Below the pieces are notes generated by a model. That model was given only the letters and a program-made list of their open reading frames with translations, was not told the DNA's origin and ran no database searches. The translations under genes and the position numbers were made by a program. 64,000 bases of DNA from the NCBI GenBank assembly GCA_030248225.1, contig JASANE010009997.1:1-64000 (forward strand). The letters run 5' to 3'. Shown in pieces: positions 48,401-57,400 of this stretch. Positions within the stretch are counted from its first letter, which is position 1. The number at the start of each line of letters is the position of its first letter. Origin of the DNA: Trileptium ribeirensis. Its lineage: Eukaryota > Nematoda > Enoplea > Enoplida > Thoracostomopsidae.

Positions 48401-51400
48401 ACCACGTATTGCCAGTTCAAGCGTCAGGTTACGAAAATCGAAACCGTTACACTGAAAACATAAAAAAGTCTGTTAATGATGAACCAACATGCTAAAATCA
48501 TTTGAGCTTCGTTCCCACCGGTTCCTTATGTTGTCGTTTAAGACGCACATTCAACATTTAGCGTCTCCAAAGTATCAACAAAATTTTGGTCTAGAGTTCA
48601 TAATAATAGTTATAACACATGGCTGATCGATGTAAAATATACGTAGCACTGTACATATAAATGCGAAACGGCTGTTCAAAGACAGTTTCCTTACCATAGT
48701 AAACAAAAATAATATTTCTACATTTCCAAAACTTACACAATAATTAAAATAAGGAAGAAATACATTTGAAGAATTTTTATACGCCACGAAGAATCCAACG
48801 TGTGATCCACTACTAATGCGGTAGAGCTTTGATGTCATTTCAACAAGAAACTATCATTTCGACACGCTATATTTTTCTTAACGGTTATTAGAAAGTCGCA
48901 CTACAAATACGACACTCGAATAAAAATGTAGTACGCTGGGATTCTGAAACTCAGCCAAAACTTAGGGTCTGCTTTGACCCTGTGGCCCCGGGAGACACCC
49001 AAGTCGGGATCAATCACATTAGAATATCATCAACGCTTTTTCAGAACATCAATACATGTTGAAGTCGGACTGAAGGTCCGTTACTGGCTTGTCCACAGTG
49101 GGGGAGGGTGAGGGGGACCCCACTTTCCAAATCATTTCATATTCGTGAGATTTCCCCCATGTCCGTCCCTCCCCACTCGGACGAAACACCCATGTTCAAC
49201 TATTCCAAAAATTTTTAGTCTGAAAATTTATGTTTTTTGTTTGCAAATTGTTTTTAACTGACCTGTCCACAGTGGGGGGGCCGCCCACTTTCCAAATCAT
49301 TTCATATTCGTGAGATTTCCCCCATGTCCGTCCCTCCCCACTTGGACGAAACCGCCATGTTCAACTAATTCCAAATTTTAAGCAAAATTTATCCCCCCAC
49401 TTTTAATTTTCCCCCAGAATGACCATGCTCCCCCCCGACGTCCCCCATGTTTCGGAGGGATGTGGACAGGACAATTTAAACATTAATTACCACTATTTAT
49501 AATACTAAAATATAGTTTTTTAGCTTGAAAATACCTTCACGGTAGTAAAACTGCGTGAAAATATGGGAACATTTAGTATTTTTAAGCAAAATTTATCCCC
49601 CATTTTTTATTTTGCCCAGAATGAACATGCCCCCCCAACGTCCCCACATGTTTCGGAGAGCTGTGGGCAGGCCAGTTTAAACATTAATTACCACATTTAT
49701 AATGCTAAAATATCGTTTTTAGCTTGAAAATACATTCACGATAGTAAAAATGCATGAAAATATGGAAATATTTAGTATTTTTAAGCAAAATATATCCTCC
49801 TAACCTTTTAATTTTCCCCCGAGAATAAACATGGGGGCCCCCGAAGTCCCCACTTTTCGGAGGGATGTGGACAGGCCAGCGTAAGTGGCACAAAAACGAA
49901 ATTTTTTAAATTTTAAGGGAAAATACAAAGTTCGCAGCATTCGACACCAAAAATCTCTGGGTCCCCGGGATCAAAGTTGAAAAATCTCGGCGTTAATATC
50001 ACGGACGGTGTCGAGAGCTGCCATATCGGGGTGTGCTGTCTGAAGAAATATCGCCAGAAATGACTGTGAAATCTTGAAAGACCGACCAGTAAACTGAAAT
50101 TCTACAAAATATACTTATAAGTACATACTTAATCGTTGCCAAAAGGTTCCCATACAAAAGTCGAAGAGCCTTCGAACAAATTTATGAAAATTCAAAGTAC
50201 ACTACAAATTTTCAACAGAACTCGAACAATATTTTAAACAAAATCTGAAATCTTTTGAACGAACATCAAGCGAAAGCCAATCCAGCAGCCTTCGCTTCTT
50301 GTGAAGCCGAGTATCATAAAAAACGAAATATTTATGTGATTTAAAAGGGTGAAATAAGTTCGTATTATTTGGCAAACTTGATTTTAATCCTAATAATGTT
50401 AAGTGCAACGTGCCTCGATTATGCAATCACCGGACATTAGACAACCGTTTGTAGATGATGCCGAAATCATCGCAGTGAGTTCGCTCTCGTTGACCGCTGT
50501 AATAAATATCCCGGTTGCATTACCGCCTATTAGCGAAAAGGGCCATCGCGAATAATTGGTTGGCAAGTTGACCAGGTCAATGGCTCGAGGTTCGCTTTCT
50601 TCGACAACAACGCTGCTGAGCAATTCATGGCTATAAGAACGAATACCAAATAAAACCCGACAAAAATACAGTTGAACGCTGCGCGCCCTCTGTTTGCTCA
50701 GTACTCGCTCGCAACTTGCACGCGTGAAAACATCTTCATTTTGAAATTGTATAATTTATTTTTTTGGTCGCTCGTTGCTCGCTTGCTCGTAAAGCTACAG
50801 TCAATTGTTGCGCGCACTGTACTGTTGTTCTCGCGAAAGTCCCTCGCACTCACATAAGCCTTGCTCGAAAGAAATTCGTTTTAGAAATATAATTTTATTA
50901 TTGATTTTAATATTCAAAATCTTGAGGGATCCACCCGCACGCGACTTGCTCAAAATGCGGCAATCATTTCTGGCAAGTGCTGTATAGCATGCATGAAGAA
51001 AACTACAGATGGAATAATAAAATAAAGAACTGGTAACATACTACAGTAAATGCTGTCCAGAAATAGAATGTTTATGCATAATGGCAATATAATTCAAAAC
51101 GAAGACTCCATGGCTTCAACAAACTGCCCCGAAAGTTCCTGGGTCAATTGTAATGTGGCGGCTCAGATCGAACTTAGGGCACCTGGGTGGTCTAGGTCAG
51201 ACTGAAGAGACCTCAGCGCAGAACTGTGGGGAGGGGCAAAATCGCAATAAATAACTGATACGCTGTTGGTTACTTAATAATACTATGGATTGTGAATCTT
51301 TATCAGTTGACTTCAATTTTAGTGTTTTAGCCCATTTTTCGAGCTCAGCTCCACAAGGAAAAATTGGCTTATTTTTAGTTGTGCCAAAAAGTAAGAAAGC

Positions 51401-54400
51401 TAAGCCGGGTATCGCTCTCGTTCAGTTAATAATTGTTATGTGGAAAACAAATCTGAGAACGTATATTAGACTTTATTAAAATCTTACACAGCAAAACGAT
51501 GGTTTTACTCGACATTGATCTTAATATAGTAATTAAAGTTGCTGTAGCTACGCGAACTAGCGTCGAACGCATTAAACATCTAATGCCGATTTAAGGTGCA
51601 CTCACACGTCAAAATTTTGATCAAAATTTGAAAACATTTTTTTGCATTTTTGGTGAATTTGAACTTCCGAACACTGTTCAAACTTTTCTAGGATACTACT
51701 TTACCCAATCAGGAACAAGGACTGGAACTTGAAAATTTTTGAGAAGTTGAAGCACTGCGATTTGCAATATTTTTATATTACAAATTAATGGTCCTCAAAA
51801 TTTGAACAAAAAGTTTGATTTTGGAACCCACCTTTAACAGAATAATGTAAAGGGGCTTTGCATTGATGTCGAGTAGTTGTAAAGTATAAAAGTAAATTCT
51901 TATCGACATCATAACTCAAAATATAAAACTTGCTTTTATCCGCTTAAAGTGTGGCTCGATCGAACATTGCATCTGACTAATGTCGCACAACTGTTATTAT
52001 AATTATCATCAATTTGTTATTATAATGGATTCGTTAATAGAAATATTTCGAACAAAAATTCAAATTCTTGAGTAACTCTTGAAGCGACAACTTTATCTAT
52101 CTGTGTTCCAACTGTCCTACAGAACTATCATAGGAAGTGATTCGAAACCTATGCAGATTATTAGCATGGCTTAATTTTACAAATCTGCCACACACATTCC
52201 AAATAATATTTTATGCGCGCATAGTGCATAATGTGTGTTCAAATATGTTTGCAACAAGACAAATTCAATCTTTTCACAGAAAACGTTCTGCTAAAACAAA
52301 ATACACTCCGATTTAGCAAAATAACGTAAAGCTGATACCAGGATGCAAAAGTTCTAGCAGCATAGCATTCCACTCAAGTTGTTTTAATAAAGTAAGCGAC
52401 GATAAACTAACCTTTGGCTCGTACTAGTGGTACTGTATAGCGACGGCTCGCGCGATAAGTGAGATTTGACAAGCGAATTTGGTGTAGCACGTGGCGTATT
52501 CGGATTGCTGCCGCTGCTTTCAGCACCAATGCCTGAAAAACGCTGAGATGTTTTAAACGAGCAAGCAAACTATGGTTACGAATAATCCAAATCATGATAA
52601 GTTCATGTGTGAAATAAGTGCATGAAGTTATTATATTGTCCGGAAGTATAATATATTGCGTTGAAATATGCATTTTTGATTTATCAGCGTGTATGCAAAC
52701 TCTTCATTAAAAAATATATAATGCAAAGAAACTCACGATCTGGGTTGTACTCCATCGTTAAGTTAAAGCGTTCGCTTCGTATCGCCTGACGTAGTATTTT
52801 GTTTGCCTGAGTTTCGTCTGCTGTTCTAAGGTTGATTCCGGCAACCTAGAATCATATAGTACCGATGAAAATGCAGTACAATATCTGACCGAATTAATGT
52901 ATATTGTGACGCAGTACAACTACAGTACTCGCCAGAAATGAGTGTCACATTTCGAACGAACGAACATCGAACAGAAATCGAACAAAATTTATTCGTTCTC
53001 GAACACTTTTCGAACAACTTCGAACAGCTTTCGAACAAATTTAAAAAAGTGCGTCAAAACTTCGAACACGTCTCGAACAAATTTCGAACAAAGTTTTGAA
53101 TTTATCGAGCGAACATCGAACGAACTTCGAGTGAACATCAAACGGACAGCACTCATTTCTGGCGAGTACTGTAGTGCATAATACAGTTTTCGCGAATAGC
53201 CATGTGTATGCTAACTGGTAACTGGATTTATTACAGTACCAGTCCAAAATGGCTGTTGCTTGGCCGATAGTTGCAGCTTTCTCGCTCAGTGTTCACCCGA
53301 TGCTCATTTTCCGAAAATGCGATATTCACGTCTGCCTAGTACTGTAATTTTTCTCTGTTCAATTCACACCTCAATAACGGGTTGTCCGGTTATGCTGATC
53401 ACATTCCACAACAGCTTTGACGCTCGCTTTAGATTGAGGCTAAATTAACCGGATCACACGTGAATTCCGACTTAATTGAAAAACAGCAAACTTCGGACAA
53501 ACTATAATTTATTTTTTTAAATAATAAAAAACCCACTGCTGCATATGCAACTTAAGAACAAATTGAATTTTTTGATGCTATCAGGGTTCCGCACCTTATC
53601 AGTGAACTGCCAAACAGGATATCAACATCCCGGTTTTGAAAATATTTTCAGCATTACAATGAGCAGATAATATCGTCTCATTTGGAAGAATACGGTAGTA
53701 AAACCCTTCTATATCCTAATTGCCCGGATTTTAGTTCAATGAATGGACTGATTATGCAAATTGTTGCACCACATGACCCCGGTAATTAAGATACATATAC
53801 TCAAATAGCATTGTCACACCAATAATACCATCTTTCATGACGGAACTTGGGGTATATAAAAATCTATATTTAAGTCTATGATCAGTCCAAACTTGGTTTT
53901 CATCATCTGTAAATGCTGAGAATACTTGAACGGCTTAGCTTAAAATTTTACCAATATGGAAGTCTTCTTATAGATCACCCGACTGCATCAAAAACAAAGT
54001 TGTTCAACAAACATGCCAAGAACGTTCGGGGGTTGGGTAGCTATTTATTACTTTCACACTGTCCAACTGTTATAATAAACTTGCTATCCTCCTATGACTC
54101 AGCATTATTACGTCAGCGCGGCGTGTGAAAACCAAAGATATTTCGAAATAAAACAGTTTAAATTTGATGTACATACGGACAAAATGCTTCATAGGTAAAT
54201 TTCTACTAAACGCATAGTAGACAAGTTGTTTGTTCGTTTTTCACACGACGTTCATTCGACGTTAGAAAATTTAATTATGGTTCGAAAAGTGTTCGAATTT
54301 TGTTCGCAAATGCGTAAATTTTGCTAGATGTTGTTTCGCTCGAAATAATACAGTCATTTCTGGTAAAAACTGTAAGTTCGTTGAACAATATATTTTATAA

Positions 54401-57400
54401 ATCAAAATATTACCAACTTACCTCCAAAACACGATCGCCGACATGAATTCCATGTCGTGCCGCCAGGCTTTGTTCGCTCACAGACGATACAAACACACCA
54501 CGTCCGTTGCGATATTCACAAATAGTGATACCAAGGCGCTCGTGTGACGACCCAGGAGCCTTTTCAACCGTTATACTCCGTGGACCGCTGAAAAAACGCA
54601 AATCTTTAACTTTATATTACGTACATACTGTTAAGATCTTCATATTGTTGCTCCTAACTCACTAAATGTTAGATCGCGATCAACCCATTGTTTCTGTTGG
54701 CTCAAAACCTTTCGAAACACTTATAAATTATGTATAACAGCAGCACCTAATAATGTACATAATATTTTGACGGTGGATAATTTTCCGAAAATAGCACCTA
54801 AAACCTTGTTACATTTTCGAACGTTGGTGTATGTGAAAATGGCTCAGAGCTCGCACACTTAAATGAATCGAAAACTGTACATACGTCAGACATACTCTTC
54901 GACAGGATTATCAGTTTTACCAAAAGAGAACGGTTTAAAATCTTCATACCATAATGTATCAATAACAATAAGCAATGACGGCTTATGGGAAAAATGTAGT
55001 TTAAACATTGTAACCGATACAACATACAGTACGGGCCCGAAATGACCGTGGCGTTTCAAGCGAGTCTCCAGCGAATGGCTCGCTCAAGATTTCGACACTA
55101 TTTAAATGAATAATAAATTCTATTTTTACAACATATTTATTTCGAGCGAGTCGCGTGTAAGCCACAACCATTTTTGGCGGCATGTAGCATCTTTATTATG
55201 TAACACACAGTGCTTGAAGATTATTATAACATTGCCTTGATGCTACAACCCTGCGTATGTTTCGCATTACGCTATAGTGCGGCAATTGAGCCTAAATAAT
55301 AATTATAAGCCCTAATTATTATGGAATGACACTAATATAAATTAAAAATTGGCTCAGACTGTTGTTTATTTGAGCTTACCTGGTAGGTAAAATCAAATAA
55401 GTCTGATCGTTTTCATTTCGACGCTGTAGCGGCAATGGACACTGTGGAAGCGGTTGTCGCACATAGCGTTGGCTTACAATAGCAGCCGCGGCAGAACTGC
55501 CGCCAACAAATGAGTCGATGCTGCTTGAGCTTGATTCCATCTGTGAGGAAACGGGGACAGAATGTCGAAGACCCGCAATATACTGATCAACTAATTTACC
55601 ACGATTTCTGGGACTATTGTTCGAACAATTCAATTCATCATCCGTAACACCATCGGGTACGATTGCGGCTGCCTGTTGCCTTGGTTCAATGTTCACATTT
55701 CCTCTACTAGAAGGAGATGTGGTTAGTCCTGGATATGGCGGCGGACTATGATATTCTTGCTTTCCTTTATTAGTACGACCTCGTTGCTGCTTATGGTACT
55801 CTAGCAGAGCACGTGAAGGCTTACCACAAGCAGGGCCAGCTTGTGCCAAATCGTAATACTCTTGATTATTACCTCTGTTGTCGTCACACAAACCAGATAT
55901 TCTTTCATTAGTATGGTCCTCAGATGGGTTATCATAAACATGGCCCTCCACTGATGCACCATTAGCATGTATCGGAATATTGGCTTCGATTGAAGAGGTG
56001 TCAATTTTGTGTTCATATCGACTTACAGCAGATGGCGGAGTGGCCGTAGTGCCAGACATCTTACTCGAACGTGCCACAAAATAAGCTGACGCTTTATTAT
56101 TATCGAAATTCAATTGAAATTGTGGTTGTTGCTGTTCTAATTCCGACCGGTTATCGCAACACACTGGTGATACATTTGAAGAGTCGCCAGATAAATATAC
56201 AACACCCGGTGGATTCCGGTACGCCGGTGACTGACGCTTGTCCAAACCGCATGACTTCAATCGTTCGACATCTCCATAAGTCATGCGCTGTTGAGAACAG
56301 TTATGATGACTTTGCTGAGAAAGAAATCCTAATTTATTATCCGCACTGGCGGCCGTAGACTCATAGTAGTATTTGTCAGCGCTAGGCTGTCTACTGATAG
56401 CATCACCTGTGGGTTGCTGCAGCTGTTGGTGCTGGGTGTGGAGTTCGGTAAGCGGCAAAGAGTGTTGTTTTTGAAACGACGCAGGATGTAGTCTATTAGT
56501 GCTTCTTTGCTCGTGCACAGGAGTCTGTTTGTTAGATACAACGTCGTAAATAGGCGATGCAGTTTGGTGTTTAGAACTACTGGTGAAAGTGTTGTCTCTC
56601 ACAGCGTGTTTAGCCGGCGATCCACTGTCACGAGTAAATGGCGTACTTAGGCCAGGGTGATAACTAACAGGTCGTCCACGATGGCCAGAACTGTGGCGCT
56701 GGTGCGTATTAGCAGACTGGCGAACAGTATGTTGCTGTATGCTGCATGGTGCTGTAGATGCTACGTAAGTACCTGACCTAAACAAACGATTAAAATAAAC
56801 GGAAAAATCAATTTAGAAACCAAAAATTACTTTATCTTTTACACCAAACCTACATACATTTTATAAAGAAACGCACGCGAAAATGTCATGGTTACTCAAG
56901 AGTATGAATGAAATACACACGTTTAAAAGAACAAAAACAAAATATCCAAATCGTTCTCAAAAAGTATCCTACGGTTCACAAATAACAGTTGAACAGTTTT
57001 CAGTTGTTTCGCGAAGTGCTCACGAATAATTCGCGAACGGTTCTCGAAATGTTAGCACTATTTCCTACCCGTAACTGTATGCTCAGGTAAGAAAACGATG
57101 GGTTTCTTCACTATATAAATAACCCGGATTTAAACGCACCAGTAACGCAGTTAACAGCATTAGAGCTACATCTTGAGTTGTGAATTCATATTCCATATTC
57201 AGAAAAAGTTTTAATTCTAAGATTTGTCTAAAATGAAGAATATCATGCTGATTAATGCGCTCATTCTTCGTGATAAATGAATCAATATGGTGCAGAAATA
57301 TGTGTCCCCCTAATGTTATATAATAGCACATGTCTTCCGTGATCTCCGAAATTTCCAATCTGTGCAAATCTTATAATCGCTTAATAAAACATAAGTTATT

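Noticed and set aside
50399..50413. Extension of the PDZ4 exon through to TAA at the left
   Set aside because: This would truncate the PDZ domain; the homologous continuation CNGFDFRN is in the next exon with matching phase.
56778..56785. Start of the large exon a few codons upstream, as a first exon
   Set aside because: That position is TTG and lies across a good TTTGTTTAG acceptor; the frame continues from an upstream exon.
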